Of a DNA stretch of 64,000 bases, positions 25,577 to 34,484 are shown piece after piece. The position numbers and the translations under genes were made by a program. Origin of the DNA: a bacterium. GTDB lineage: Bacteria > NPL-UPA2 > JAUVJM01. Numbering within the stretch: the first letter of the stretch is position 1; each line of letters begins with the position of its first letter. The notes beneath the pieces are model-generated. The model saw nothing but the letters and a program-made list of their open reading frames with translations. It was not told where the DNA came from and searched no databases. The DNA lies in assembly GCA_030606215.1 (NCBI GenBank), contig JAUWGW010000002.1, forward strand, positions 1 through 64,000, given 5' to 3'.

Positions 25577-26279
25577 AGTACTTTTTGACAAACTTAATTT
25601 GGATGAAAGGTTCTTGACAGGGTGGGGATTCTCAGTCCTGGTTGACGATTGCATACTGTTTGATACAGGAGAAAAACCATCTTTGTTGCTTAAGAATATG
25701 GAAAGTATGGGTGTGGATATTTCCAGTCTTACGGCAGTTGTTATATCCCATGACCACTGGGACCATACAGGAGGGTTGTGGGAAATATTGAGCTCAAAGG
25801 AAAGGCTGAAGGTTTATGGCTGTCCGGGTTTTAGTGCGGGATTTAAAAATAAAGTTGGTGGACTTAAAGGAGAGCTTATTGAATCGGATAAAGTTACTGA
25901 GATTGCTAAAGATATATATGCTACAGGAGAGATTACAGGGGAATACGAGGGACAGTATATGCCTGAACAGGCACTTGTAGTTAGAAGCGATAATGGGCTC
26001 TCGGTAATAACAGGATGCGCTCATCCAGGGATTGTTAAGATTCTCGGGAAGGTGAGAGAGACTTTTAGCACCGAAGATATTTATCTGGTACTTGGTGGTT
26101 TTCACTTGATGGGTAGCGACAGAAGGATGATAAATGTTATTGTAGATGAATTTAGAAAGTTAGGGGTTAAGAAGGCAGGGCCATGCCATTGCAGCGGGGA
26201 TGAGGCTGAAAGCATTTTCAGGGATAAGTACAAGGATGATTTTGTTCAAGTAAAAGCAGGAGAGATTATACAAATATAG
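25566..26279 (+). CDS. metallo-beta-lactamase fold hydrolase
   Basis: This 237-residue protein carries the MBL metal motif [10 protein letters not shown] near residue 62, a second ligand region GCAHPGI and a late GPCHCSG. The family includes proteins annotated as dihydropterin-type phosphate synthases and other small-molecule hydrolases; the substrate is unknown here. Translational overlap with the Mrp gene and the redox-rich surroundings suggest a role linked to that operon. Confidence 0.82.
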   Translation: MEIKVLFDKLNLDERFLTGWGFSVLVDDCILFDTGEKPSLLLKNMESMGVDISSLTAVVISHDHWDHTGGLWEILSSKERLKVYGCPGFSAGFKNKVGGLKGELIESDKVTEIAKDIYATGEITGEYEGQYMPEQALVVRSDNGLSVITGCAHPGIVKILGKVRETFSTEDIYLVLGGFHLMGSDRRMINVIVDEFRKLGVKKAGPCHCSGDEAESIFRDKYKDDFVQVKAGEIIQI

Positions 26280-26332
26280 GAGAAGACCTGTTTAGATTAT
26301 GTTTCTTAAACAATGGAAAGGAGATTGTCGAA

Positions 26333-26731
26333 GTGAAAATCCCAGATGAAGTAAAGAAACTATTCAATAGGGAGCCTGTAGTTGCTTTTGCAACAGCGGA
26401 TAAAGAAGGGAATCCAAATGTTGTCCCAATTTATTGGAAGACAACTCTTAATGATGAGACAATTTTGCTATTAGATAACTTTATGAAACAAACGAAACAA
26501 AATATTCAGGAGAACAAGAAAGTTTGCGTATCCTTTTGGAATCCGGACCCGGAAGAAGCTTACAAAATTAAGGGAACAGCAACATATTATTCAGAAGGGG
26601 CAATTTACGAGAAGGGGAAAGAATTTATGCAGTCAAAGAGGCCTGGACAGGCTCCTAAAGGAATTGTTGAAATCAGAGTGGAGGAAATTTATACAATAAA
26701 ATCGGGTTCTGATGCAGGCAAAAAATTATGA
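26333..26731 (+). CDS. pyridoxamine 5'-phosphate oxidase-family flavin protein
   Basis: This 132-residue split-barrel protein (VVAFATADKEGNPNVVPIYWK ... NKKVCVSFWNPD ... YKIKGTATYY) matches the PPOX/general stress FMN-binding family. Small members are FMN or F420-type flavin binders or heme-handling proteins, not true PdxH. Start GTG 26333 follows AGGAGA. It lies 16 bp before the fused MinD gene. Confidence 0.82.
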   Translation: MKIPDEVKKLFNREPVVAFATADKEGNPNVVPIYWKTTLNDETILLLDNFMKQTKQNIQENKKVCVSFWNPDPEEAYKIKGTATYYSEGAIYEKGKEFMQSKRPGQAPKGIVEIRVEEIYTIKSGSDAGKKL

Positions 26732-26747
26732 GTCGGGGGATAGAAAT

Positions 26748-28559
26748 ATGAAAATAGCGATTTCAAGCGGGAAAGGCGGAACAGGTAAAACCTTTGTCTC
26801 TACAAATATAGCGGCAACTCTTGCTAATTCCGGGGAGAGAGTGTCGTATCTTGATTGTGATGTTGAGGAGCCTAACGGGCATCTTTTTTTGAAGCCGGAG
26901 ATTAAAAAGGAAGAAGATGTAGAAATTCTATCGCCCATGGGAGTTGATGAAGAAAAATGCATCCACTGCGGAAAATGTGCAGAAGCCTGTAATTATAATG
27001 CCATAGCTGTGGTGAAGGATAAAGTTCTTTTCTTTCCGGAGCTATGCCATGCGTGTGGAGCATGTAAGATAGTCTGCCCTGTAGATGCAATTGTTGAGAA
27101 AAAGAGGAAAATAGGAATCATCAGGCATGGGAAGAGTGGGGATATAGATGTTCATTATGCGCTTCTTGAAACTGCTGAAGGCGGGATGGCTCCGAGATTG
27201 GTCAGGAAGGTTAAGGAATGTGCAGGCGGAGGTATAAATATATATGATTCTTCTCCCGGAACTGCATGTCCCGTTGTGGAAACTGTGAAGGATGCAGATT
27301 TGTGTGTGCTCGTTACTGACCCGACTCCTTTCGGCGTTAATGATTTACAGCTTGCGGTGAATATGTGCAGGGAGATAAATCAGGAACCAGTTGTCCTGGT
27401 CAACCGTGCTGAATACAGAAACAGCGAACTAAAGGAATATTTAAGGAATGCAAATTTGGAAGTAGTAGGGGAGATTCCAGATGACAGAAAAATAGCAAAG
27501 GTTTACTCTGTTGGGGATATAGTTGTTGAGGGGCTTCCTGAATATAGGAAGTTATTCCGGACTATTGCCGAGGAGATGAAGAAGAAGGCAAAAGAGAAAA
27601 GAGTTGTGGGAAAGGTAGTCCGGACAGAATTTCCCTCTGGTGGGATTACAAAGCTTGAGACAACTACTTTTGAGAAGAAACCGCTGGAACTTGTTATAAT
27701 AAGCGGGAAAGGTGGAACCGGAAAAACATCGGTGGCTGCTTGTTTCGCAGCTTTAGCTGAAAACAAGGTGATTTCGGACTGCGATGTGGACGCTGCTGAC
27801 CTGCATCTTATCCTGGAGCCTGAGGTCCGGGAAAGGGGGGCGTTCAGCGGCAGCAAGTTAGCTGAAATTGATGAGGCTAAATGTACTGGATGTGGAAAGT
27901 GTATTAAGGAATGTAGATTTTCCGCTGTTGGGGAAGTGGAAGGCGGGAAGTGCCGTATTAACCAGGTATCCTGCGAAGGTTGTGGTGTGTGTTATCTTGT
28001 GTGCGAAGATGAAGCTGTGAAATTGAGTGATGCAATCAATGGAGAATGGTTCATATCAAAGACAAGATTTGGACCTATGACTCATGCGAGACTTCTGCCA
28101 GCAGAGGAAAATTCAGGTAGACTTGTTACGTTGGTGAGGATGAAAGCCGTTGAAGAATCTAATCGTGTGAATGCTAATAAGGTGATAATAGACGGTTCTC
28201 CCGGGACAGGCTGTCCTGTAATAGCTTCTCTGACAGGTGCAGACTACGCTCTCGTTGTAACAGAACCGACCGTTTCGGGAATCCATGATATGAAGCGCGT
28301 TCTTGATGTAGCGAGACATTTTGGAATCAAGGCAGGAATTGTAGTTAACAAGTCTGATTTGAATGATGAGATGACAGAGGAAATCAGAAAATTTGCCGAG
28401 CAGTCTATGGTAGAATTCATAGGAACAATACCGTATGATGAGAAAGTAACAGAAGCACAAATAGAAAAACTCTCTGTAGTTGAATATGGAAATTCTCCAG
28501 CAGCAAGAAGCACAAGAGAGATATGGGAGAAGATGAAGCATCATGAGGAAATAAAATGA
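26748..28559 (+). CDS. fused tandem MinD-superfamily ATPases with inserted ferredoxin domains
   Basis: This 603-residue protein contains two complete homologous halves. Half 1 has P-loop SSGKGGTGKT (about 6-15) and two Fe-S motifs, CIHCGKCAEAC and CHACGACKIVC (about 67-115). Half 2 has P-loop IISGKGGTGKT near 318 and two Fe-S motifs, CTGCGKCIKEC and CEGCGVCYLVC (about 376-418). These ATPases are usually encoded as two adjacent genes of about 290 codons, so this is a fusion. ATG 26748 follows GGGGGATAG. A role in metallocluster or electron-transfer protein assembly is inferred. ATGA overlap links it to yggS. Confidence 0.88.
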   Translation: MKIAISSGKGGTGKTFVSTNIAATLANSGERVSYLDCDVEEPNGHLFLKPEIKKEEDVEILSPMGVDEEKCIHCGKCAEACNYNAIAVVKDKVLFFPELCHACGACKIVCPVDAIVEKKRKIGIIRHGKSGDIDVHYALLETAEGGMAPRLVRKVKECAGGGINIYDSSPGTACPVVETVKDADLCVLVTDPTPFGVNDLQLAVNMCREINQEPVVLVNRAEYRNSELKEYLRNANLEVVGEIPDDRKIAKVYSVGDIVVEGLPEYRKLFRTIAEEMKKKAKEKRVVGKVVRTEFPSGGITKLETTTFEKKPLELVIISGKGGTGKTSVAACFAALAENKVISDCDVDAADLHLILEPEVRERGAFSGSKLAEIDEAKCTGCGKCIKECRFSAVGEVEGGKCRINQVSCEGCGVCYLVCEDEAVKLSDAINGEWFISKTRFGPMTHARLLPAEENSGRLVTLVRMKAVEESNRVNANKVIIDGSPGTGCPVIASLTGADYALVVTEPTVSGIHDMKRVLDVARHFGIKAGIVVNKSDLNDEMTEEIRKFAEQSMVEFIGTIPYDEKVTEAQIEKLSVVEYGNSPAARSTREIWEKMKHHEEIK

Positions 28560-29242
28560 GCATAAAAGAAAATTACCAAAAAATCAGAGAGCAAATTCCA
28601 GATAATGTAACCATAGTTTTAGCTTCTAAGATGCGGACTCCAGAAGAAATTGAAGAAGTTATAGAGGTTGGTGCTACCGACATAGGGGAAAATTATGTAC
28701 AAGAAGCTGAGAACATGCATGATGCTTTAAGTGAGAAAGCAAGAAGAGTTAGATGGCATATGATAGGGTATTTACAAAAAAATAAGATTAACAAAGCGGT
28801 TGAAATTTTTGATGTAATCCAAACGGTCGATTCTTTAAAGACGGCGGTGGCAATTGATAAAAGAGTGGAAAGAGCAGGGAAAAAGATTTCTGTTTTAGTA
28901 GAAATAAATATTGGCAGCGAAATGACAAAAGCCGGTGTAAAACCGGAATATGAAGTGATTGAAAATTTAGTTGGAGAGATTTCAAAACTTGAATATCTCC
29001 GTTTGGAAGGTTTGATGACAATGGGGCCTCGGTTTGGGAATCCTGAAGACAGCAGGCCCTATTTCAAGAAAACAAAAAACATATTCGGAAGAATTAAGGG
29101 TCTTAGTTTACCAGGAGTCAAGATGGAAACATTGTCTATGGGAATGTCAAATTCATATAAAGTAGCGGTTGAAGAAGGAAGTAATATGGTGAGGTTGGGA
29201 ACAGTTGTTTTCGGAGAAAGAAAAGGAGGAATTAAAAAATGA
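28556..29242 (+). CDS. YggS family pyridoxal phosphate homeostasis protein
   Basis: This 228-residue protein has the alanine-racemase-like barrel of YggS/PLPBP: LASKMRTPEEIEEVIEVG with the PLP lysine, GENYVQEAENM, WHMIGYLQKNK, VLVEINIGSEMTKAG, LRLEGLMTMGP and LSMGMSNSYKVAVEEGSNMVRLG. It buffers cellular PLP. It overlaps the MinD fusion gene before it and the small zinc-ribbon gene after it, each by four bases. Confidence 0.92.
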   Translation: MSIKENYQKIREQIPDNVTIVLASKMRTPEEIEEVIEVGATDIGENYVQEAENMHDALSEKARRVRWHMIGYLQKNKINKAVEIFDVIQTVDSLKTAVAIDKRVERAGKKISVLVEINIGSEMTKAGVKPEYEVIENLVGEISKLEYLRLEGLMTMGPRFGNPEDSRPYFKKTKNIFGRIKGLSLPGVKMETLSMGMSNSYKVAVEEGSNMVRLGTVVFGERKGGIKK

Positions 29243-29400
29243 AGACAGGGCTAACTTGTCAGCAATGTGGACAGAAGTTCTCAAATGCAGAAGAATATTG
29301 GAAACATTGGAAGAGTGTAAATGGAAAACGACTGCGTAACAAAAAAGAGACATGGGAAATAGCAAGAACAATACAAGATATGCAACAGCCACTTTTGTGA
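29239..29400 (+). CDS. small CxxC protein, 53 aa
   Basis: ATG 29239 overlaps the yggS stop (ATGA) with GGAGGA upstream. The 53-residue product starts MKTGLTCQQCGQKFSNAEEYWKHW: one CxxC and a following His resemble a half or degenerate C2H2-like zinc finger. Function is unknown; coupling to yggS argues that it is expressed. Confidence 0.55.
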   Translation: MKTGLTCQQCGQKFSNAEEYWKHWKSVNGKRLRNKKETWEIARTIQDMQQPLL

Positions 29401-29409
29401 AGGAGAGTC

Positions 29410-29535
29410 ATTCAGATAATTTTTGGAAATTCCCTTGAAGATACTAGTTCTGTTCAGGATTGGAAAAATGAAATGCTACTTCTTGCAAAAACCGGAATTG
29501 ATAAAAAATCTGGTGGGAATACTGAAGGGGGGTAG
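29410..29535 (+). pseudogene. fragment of SAM methyltransferase 3' end (copy A)
   Basis: The first 60 bases (TTCAGATAATTTTTGGAAAT...) are nearly identical to the end of the intact methyltransferase at about 35014-35070 (IFGNSLEDTSSVQDWK). The frame then changes to unrelated residues and stops at TAG. A later motif, AAATCTGGTGGGAATACTGA, also recurs at about 32361-32380 after copy B. It is a non-functional duplicate fragment just before the ferredoxin gene. Confidence 0.75.
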
Positions 29536-29540
29536 TTAAA

Positions 29541-29888
29541 ATGCCATGGGTAGACAAGGATGAATGTGTAGGGTGTGGCGTATGTGTAGAAGAATGTCCG
29601 GTAGATGCAATCTCACTGGTTAATGAGAAAGCAGAAATAAATATGGATGAATGTATCCGCTGTGGCAATTGCCATGAGGTATGTCCTCAGGAAGCCGTAA
29701 AACATGACAGCGAGAGGATACCTCAGGAAGTAGAGTCAAATGTAGAAAAAGTGGAAGGATATATGAGACATTTTGACAATGAGGAAGAAAAACAATCCTG
29801 TCTTAAGAGAAGTATGAACTTCTTTAAATTCAAGAAGACTGTGGCTGAAAAGACGTTGGAACAACTTGAAACACTGAAAAAAGGATAA
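29541..29888 (+). CDS. 2[4Fe-4S] ferredoxin with C-terminal extension
   Basis: This 115-residue protein has two clusters of C-x2-C-x2-C-x3-C (CVGCGVCVEECP near residue 9; CIRCGNCHEVCP near 38), typical of clostridial ferredoxins. About 55 extra residues follow, a charged helical tail ending KTLEQLETLKKG. It likely shuttles electrons to nearby RACo or other redox proteins; the partner is not known. GAAGGGGGG precedes the ATG. Confidence 0.9.
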   Translation: MPWVDKDECVGCGVCVEECPVDAISLVNEKAEINMDECIRCGNCHEVCPQEAVKHDSERIPQEVESNVEKVEGYMRHFDNEEEKQSCLKRSMNFFKFKKTVAEKTLEQLETLKKG

Positions 29889-30012
29889 AATCGGATTAGA
29901 GAATAGGGAATGAAATGGCTGATTGGATAAAGGATCAGGAGCATCTTCGGGAAGTATAATACAATAATAAATGAGTTAATTGGAAAATATATAGAATAAT
30001 AAGAAGAAGCTG

Positions 30013-30222
30013 TTGAATGAAGTTTATGAAGTTTTAAAACCCGGAGGGATCATTTTTATCTTGCCAACACATATGGAAGAACGCAATTTGTCCTTAGAAG
30101 ATTTTATAGCGGAGGTAGAGATGTCAAAACTCTACCTCGAAAGCAAATTCACCGAAACGCTGGTCCATGATAATAAATTACAGAAGTGTGAAATTCTGAA
30201 GTTCCAAAAACAGGTATATTAA
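30013..30222 (+). pseudogene. C-terminal fragment of a class I SAM methyltransferase
   Basis: The frame reads NEVYEVLKPGGIIFILP, the post-motif region of class I methyltransferases (VYRVLKPGG), and continues 69 codons, but the SAM-binding half is absent. A short upstream frame (MADWIKDQEHLREV, about 29921-29965) may be the start of the same broken gene. It ends three bases before the RACo gene. Confidence 0.6.
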
Positions 30223-30224
30223 AG

Positions 30225-32069
30225 ATGACCCATTCGGTTAAGCTAACTTTTAAGCCGGAAAATAGAACCGTTTATGTCCTGCCGGGCACTCCGGTGGTGG
30301 AGGCGGCAGCGAGGGCAGGGATCACTGTGGAGACTCCCTGTGGCGGACAAGGCAGCTGTGGAAAGTGCCGGGTAGAGGTATTGCAGGGTGCGGCAGAGCC
30401 AACGGCAGAGGAAAAAAGGATGATTTCTGCCGAAGAACTAAAAAAAGGAATCCGCCTCGCCTGCCAGTCGCGGATTTCTAAGTCCACCATCATCCACATC
30501 CCCCTTGAATCAAGGTTTTCTGCCCAGAAGATTCTCACTACCGGCATGGAAACGAGAAAAGAGATTCATCCGAGCGTGGAGAAGTTCTACCGAGAACTTC
30601 CTTCTCCAACCCTTGGAAAGTCCAAGGCCGATTTAGAGATAATTCGGCAAGCCTTTCCACAAAGCTTTAAGGCGGACATTCATATTATCCGGCAGCTACC
30701 CGAGGTCTTAAAGAAAAGCGACTTTAAGGTAACCTGCGTTTTCTCTGATGGAGAGTTAATCAGTGTGGAGAATGGCGATACGGCTAAAGACAGTTTTGGT
30801 ATCAGCCTTGACCTGGGCACAACAACGATGGTGGCGACATTACTCGATTTGAACAGCGGCAAAGATTTAGCTATCTCAACAAAAATGAATCCTCAGGTTA
30901 TCTACGGCGATGATGTCATTTCCCGGATAAACTTCTGTCTAAATAATAAAAAGGGGTTGGATGAGCTGCATTATCGAACCATTGAGGCAATTAACGAGAT
31001 GGTTGAGGAACTGGCCCAGGTGGCAAAGATAAACCCGAAAAATATCTATAAGCTCACCGCAGTAGGAAATTCCACGATGCAGCACCTGCTTCTTAAAATC
31101 AGCCCGGAAAACCTTGGCTCTATTCCCTTTTCTTTAGCGGTAAAAGAAGGAGTTGAGGTAAAGGCGAAAAGTGTAGGCATACAGATAAATCCTCAAGGCT
31201 GCCTCTGCGTTTTCCCCAACATTGCCGGATTTGTTGGTGGGGATACTGTTTCGGTGATTTTGGCTGCAGGAACATATAGAAATGATGAGATACAGTTAAT
31301 CGTTGATATCGGCACCAATGGAGAAATTATCCTGGGAAACAGGGAGCGGTTGCTTACCGCCTCTACTGCCGCCGGCCCTGCTTTTGAAGGGGCGAGGATC
31401 TCCAGTGGAATGCGGGCCTCAACCGGGGCCGTTGAGAAAGTGGTAGTGGGTGAGGATGTAGAGGTTAATGTGGTTGGTAATGTCCTGCCTTTTGGAATCT
31501 GCGGCACAGCGCTGATTGATGCGGTAGCGGGGCTGTTAAGGGTGGGCATTATTGATGAAACGGGAAAGATTTGTTCGCAAAAAGAGCTAAAGGGTAAGGT
31601 TTCCGATAAACTCTTAAGGCGGGTTGTGGAAAATGAAAGTTCTCGTGATTTTCTCTTAGTGGAGAAAGAAGGCACACGCAGTAAGCGGCCCATATTTATT
31701 ACCCAAAAGGATGTGCGCGAGGTACAGTTAGCTAAAGCGGCCATTGCTGCCGGAATGAAGATTCTGATGAAGGAGTTAGGTATAAGTGAAGAGGAAATTA
31801 GTGAGATTCTTTTAGCCGGGGCATTCGGAAACTTCATCCGGCGCAATCACGCCAAACAAATCGGCCTGATTCCCGATGTAGTTTCGCCCAAGATAAGGTT
31901 TATTGGCAATGCTGCCTCCTCCGGAGCAAAACTGGCGCTGCTTTCGCGCCGTCTGGAAAAGGAGATGGGGGATATCTCAAAGAACGCTGAGTATATCGAG
32001 CTTTCTACACGGCCGGATTTTCAGGAAGAGTTCGTTGAGGCAATGAGGTTTGGAAAACAGTCCGGTTAA
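30225..32069 (+). CDS. RACo-type corrinoid protein reductive activase (2Fe-2S + ASKHA ATPase)
   Basis: This 614-residue protein has an N-terminal plant-type 2Fe-2S domain with PCGGQGSCGKC (residues 39-49) and LACQ near 85, a linker, then an actin-like ATPase domain (ISLDLGTTTMVATLLDL; TAVGNSTMQHLLL; LIVDIGTNGEIILG; EILLAGAFGNFIRR). RACo proteins use ATP to re-reduce inactive Co(II) corrinoid proteins in C1 pathways and methyltransferase systems. A second paralogue is at 37001. No corrinoid-protein gene is visible in the window, so the client is unknown. Confidence 0.9.
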   Translation: MTHSVKLTFKPENRTVYVLPGTPVVEAAARAGITVETPCGGQGSCGKCRVEVLQGAAEPTAEEKRMISAEELKKGIRLACQSRISKSTIIHIPLESRFSAQKILTTGMETRKEIHPSVEKFYRELPSPTLGKSKADLEIIRQAFPQSFKADIHIIRQLPEVLKKSDFKVTCVFSDGELISVENGDTAKDSFGISLDLGTTTMVATLLDLNSGKDLAISTKMNPQVIYGDDVISRINFCLNNKKGLDELHYRTIEAINEMVEELAQVAKINPKNIYKLTAVGNSTMQHLLLKISPENLGSIPFSLAVKEGVEVKAKSVGIQINPQGCLCVFPNIAGFVGGDTVSVILAAGTYRNDEIQLIVDIGTNGEIILGNRERLLTASTAAGPAFEGARISSGMRASTGAVEKVVVGEDVEVNVVGNVLPFGICGTALIDAVAGLLRVGIIDETGKICSQKELKGKVSDKLLRRVVENESSRDFLLVEKEGTRSKRPIFITQKDVREVQLAKAAIAAGMKILMKELGISEEEISEILLAGAFGNFIRRNHAKQIGLIPDVVSPKIRFIGNAASSGAKLALLSRRLEKEMGDISKNAEYIELSTRPDFQEEFVEAMRFGKQSG

Positions 32070-32077
32070 TAAACGGG

Positions 32078-32329
32078 GCAGTAAAATATTTCATCCCCTC
32101 TGATAAAAAAGGAATTGAGATCGGCTCAGGCAGTGGAAGATTTGCTACATTTTACTCCACTTTAGAAGTAATTAACTGGCTAAAAAAGACAAATTTTTCT
32201 GGAATAGAAGTTGTTCAGACAATTTTTGGAAATTCCCTTGAAGATACCAGTTCTGTTCAGGATTGGAAATATGGATTTGGCGAGGGCAGTTTTGTGGTGA
32301 TAAAAGCTGCTCCGAAAGAGCTATCCTAA
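32078..32329 (+). pseudogene. internally deleted copy of the SAM methyltransferase (copy B)
   Basis: This is nearly identical in DNA to the intact gene at 34485-35138 but joins position 34643 directly to 34947, an in-frame loss of 303 bp that removes the core SAM domain, and it lacks the first 90 bases. The 84 codons read AVKYFIPSDKKGIEIGSGSGRFA then TFYSTLEV... to PKELS. No start codon remains. It shows recent local duplication and decay. Confidence 0.85.
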
Positions 32330-32407
32330 GGCATTTTTTCAAAAACCTCTCTGATGAGAAATCTGGTGGGAATACTGAAAGGAAATGAGTAATTATTGAG
32401 GCAGAGA

Positions 32408-32956
32408 ATGGAAAATGCAGACGAAAACTTCTACGATAAGTTAAAAGAACAGTTGTTCCAAATGATTTTAGAGAAGATAAAGAATGGCGAGAAAGTGTTA
32501 GATGTCGGCTGTGGTAATTGCGAGTTAGTCGTTCGTCTTGCTAAAGGAAAGAACGTAAAAGTCATAGGAGTAGATATACAGGACAGCGAATTTAAGAAAA
32601 CCTTAGAAAAAGCGAGGGGGAAGATAAAGGGGAAAGTTAAATGTATCAAGGGTAATGCTGAAAACCTCAAAGATTTTGAGGATGCGAGTTTCTCAAGCGT
32701 AATTAGCAGGTATTCCCTCCATGAGTTTCCTAATCCTTCTCGTGTTCTTAAAGAGTGTGTAAGAGTCTTGAAAAGACAGGGACAAATGATACTTGTGGAT
32801 TTCATCCCAGATACTCTGGCAGAAAAGTTGTGGGGGGAGAGATATTTTACCATGGAAGAGATCAGGAAAACGATGGAGAAAGCTGGCTTCCAGATTTTAG
32901 AACAGAAAAAGATTTCGATAGAAGGTCCGGCAATAACCGTAGGGATAAAAGGATGA
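32408..32956 (+). CDS. class I SAM-dependent methyltransferase
   Basis: This roughly 182-residue protein has motif I VLDVGCGNCELVVRLA near residue 34, VIGVDIQDSEF, a VISRYSLHEFPNPSRVLKECVRVLK post-I region and a C-terminal half with FTMEEIRKTMEKAGF. The substrate is unknown. ATG 32408 has GAGG six bases upstream, better than TTG 32396. It is intact, unlike the methyltransferase copies around it. Confidence 0.82.
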   Translation: MENADENFYDKLKEQLFQMILEKIKNGEKVLDVGCGNCELVVRLAKGKNVKVIGVDIQDSEFKKTLEKARGKIKGKVKCIKGNAENLKDFEDASFSSVISRYSLHEFPNPSRVLKECVRVLKRQGQMILVDFIPDTLAEKLWGERYFTMEEIRKTMEKAGFQILEQKKISIEGPAITVGIKG

Positions 32957-33226
32957 GGTAAGCACAGCTTATCGACCAGAAAGGGGGAATTATGTGCCTG
33001 TCAAACGTATACCTTAGATGTTAGTAAAGCTCGAGAAATTGGAAGAGGAGCTTGAAAAAGTTGCTTTTGGAAGTTGTACAGCAGGATAAATATGGAACTT
33101 TTCATTTATAACTCTAAAGAGTTCAAGTCGTATTTGGAGAAGAATGCACATGAACAAGGAGAAGTAAAATTCCTTCAGTCAATAAATGCAGGCGCATAAT
33201 TAAGACAACTATAGTGTCAATCAAAC
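32957..33226. other. spacer with several truncated coding starts
   Basis: GGGGGAATT then ATG 32992 starts MCLSNVYL, the hallmark N-terminus of CooT-type nickel-binding proteins, but the frame stops after 10 codons (33024). An overlapping 23-codon frame from 33019 (MLVKLEKLEEELEKVAFG) and a 35-codon frame from 33092 (MELFIYNSKEFKSYLEKNA) follow. None is a complete known protein, so these look like relics. Confidence 0.4.
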
Positions 33227-33454
33227 ATGAAGATGAAAGTGCTTCCTATGGATTGTAAATGGTATGCGGTATGTCCAATGAAGAGATTTTACGAAGAAGG
33301 GAGATTAGATAAAAAATGGATTGAGCTGTATTGCAAAGGAGATTGGGAAAGTTGCATAAGATACTGGATGGAAGAAAAGGGAGATCCGCATCCAGATTGT
33401 ATGCTTCCAGATGGAAGCATTGATGAAAGACTGAACAAATGGGTAGGAATGTGA
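33227..33454 (+). CDS. conserved-looking small cysteine-rich protein, 75 aa
   Basis: This protein has five cysteines (DCKWYAVCPMKRFYEEG, LYCKGDWESCIRYWMEE, DCMLPDG) and many aromatic residues, suggesting a metal- or cluster-binding small fold. I recall similar small proteins in anaerobes but no established function. The TGA is followed at once by the chimeric remnant, and RACo, metF and DUF89 genes are neighbours. Start ATG 33227 has no strong ribosome site. Confidence 0.6.
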   Translation: MKMKVLPMDCKWYAVCPMKRFYEEGRLDKKWIELYCKGDWESCIRYWMEEKGDPHPDCMLPDGSIDERLNKWVGM

Positions 33455-33455
33455 T

Positions 33456-33632
33456 ATGGTGGAGACAATAGGTCTTATTGGGGGGATGAGCTGGGAGTCA
33501 TCTTTAGAATATTATCGAATAATAAATAAAACTGTAAAGGAACAGTCTCCGGTTATTAAGACAATAGAAATCAGAATTGGGAAGGTTATTTCAGCCCGAA
33601 GAGTTGAAGGAACTGATAAAAATAAAAAATGA
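33456..33632 (+). pseudogene. chimeric remnant: aspartate racemase N-terminus joined to tRNA-binding domain fragment
   Basis: Residues 1-31 (TIGLIGGMSWESSLEYYRII) are the start of Asp/Glu racemase family proteins, which are normally about 230 residues. Residues 34-58 (TIEIRIGKVISARRVEGTDK) are the start of the CsaA/MetG C-terminal tRNA-binding fold. Neither domain is complete. The frame ends by ATGA overlap with the DUF89 gene. It looks like a deletion that fused two genes. Confidence 0.65.
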
Positions 33633-34477
33633 AGACTTATTTGGACTGCATTCCCTGTGCTTTGAAACAGGCACTCGACGCTTCAAGAATGGCTGGGGCA
33701 GATGAGCGCCTGCAGAAGAAAATCTTGGATGAAGTATGTAGACTTATTCCACGATTCCCGTTAAATGCTACCCCTCCGCAGATGGGAGCGGAAATTCATC
33801 GGCTGATAAGGAATCTTACTTCTAACAGCGACCCATATAAAAAAATCAAAAAAGATTCGCAAAGAATGGCTCTTGATATGTATCCCGAGCTGGGAGAGGA
33901 AGTTAAGAAAGCCGAAGATTCTCTTGCTGCTGCTTTAAAAATTGCAGCCATAGGTAATGTGATTGATTTTGCCATAAATGATTCGGTAAAAATACAGAGA
34001 GAATTAGAAGATATCTCCAGTCACGAGTTTGCCATTTTCGAGTACGACAAATTTAAGGAATCCTTAGCAGCTGCACACACAGTTCTCTATCTTGCAGATA
34101 ATGCAGGAGAGACTGTTTTCGACAGGGTATTGATAGAAGAGATATCAACCGGCAAGGAACTATGTTATGGGGTAAGAGGTGCTCCTGTTATAAATGATGC
34201 ATTGGAGGAAGATGCAAAGGAAGCGGGTATAGATAAATCCGCAAGAATAGTATCAAATGGTTCAGATGCTCCCGGAACTTTTTTGGAATCCTGCTCTAAG
34301 GAGTTTAGAGACATTTTTCTCAATGCAGATGTGATAATCAGTAAAGGGCAGGGCAATTTTGAATCGCTTTATGGAGAGGGATATCCTGTATTCTTCCTCT
34401 TTAAAATCAAATGTTTACCCGTTGCGAGAGAACTTAATGGCAATGTAGGAGACTTGATACTAAAACAGGAAGGATAA
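33629..34477 (+). CDS. DUF89 / ARMT1-like metal-dependent phosphatase
   Basis: This 282-residue protein starts MKTYLDCIPCALKQALDA and has the DUF89 landmarks YLADNAGETVFDRVLIEE near residue 154, RGAPVINDALEEDA near 186 and VISKGQGNFESLYG near 238. DUF89 proteins are metal-dependent phosphatases thought to remove damaged or overflow phosphometabolites. Start ATG 33629 overlaps the stop of the chimeric remnant. Confidence 0.85.
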   Translation: MKTYLDCIPCALKQALDASRMAGADERLQKKILDEVCRLIPRFPLNATPPQMGAEIHRLIRNLTSNSDPYKKIKKDSQRMALDMYPELGEEVKKAEDSLAAALKIAAIGNVIDFAINDSVKIQRELEDISSHEFAIFEYDKFKESLAAAHTVLYLADNAGETVFDRVLIEEISTGKELCYGVRGAPVINDALEEDAKEAGIDKSARIVSNGSDAPGTFLESCSKEFRDIFLNADVIISKGQGNFESLYGEGYPVFFLFKIKCLPVARELNGNVGDLILKQEG

Positions 34478-34484
34478 TATTCAA

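Noticed and set aside
31193-31846. Minus-strand frame of 217 codons
   Set aside because: It is a complementary-strand shadow inside the RACo gene; the plus strand has clear 2Fe-2S and ASKHA motifs.
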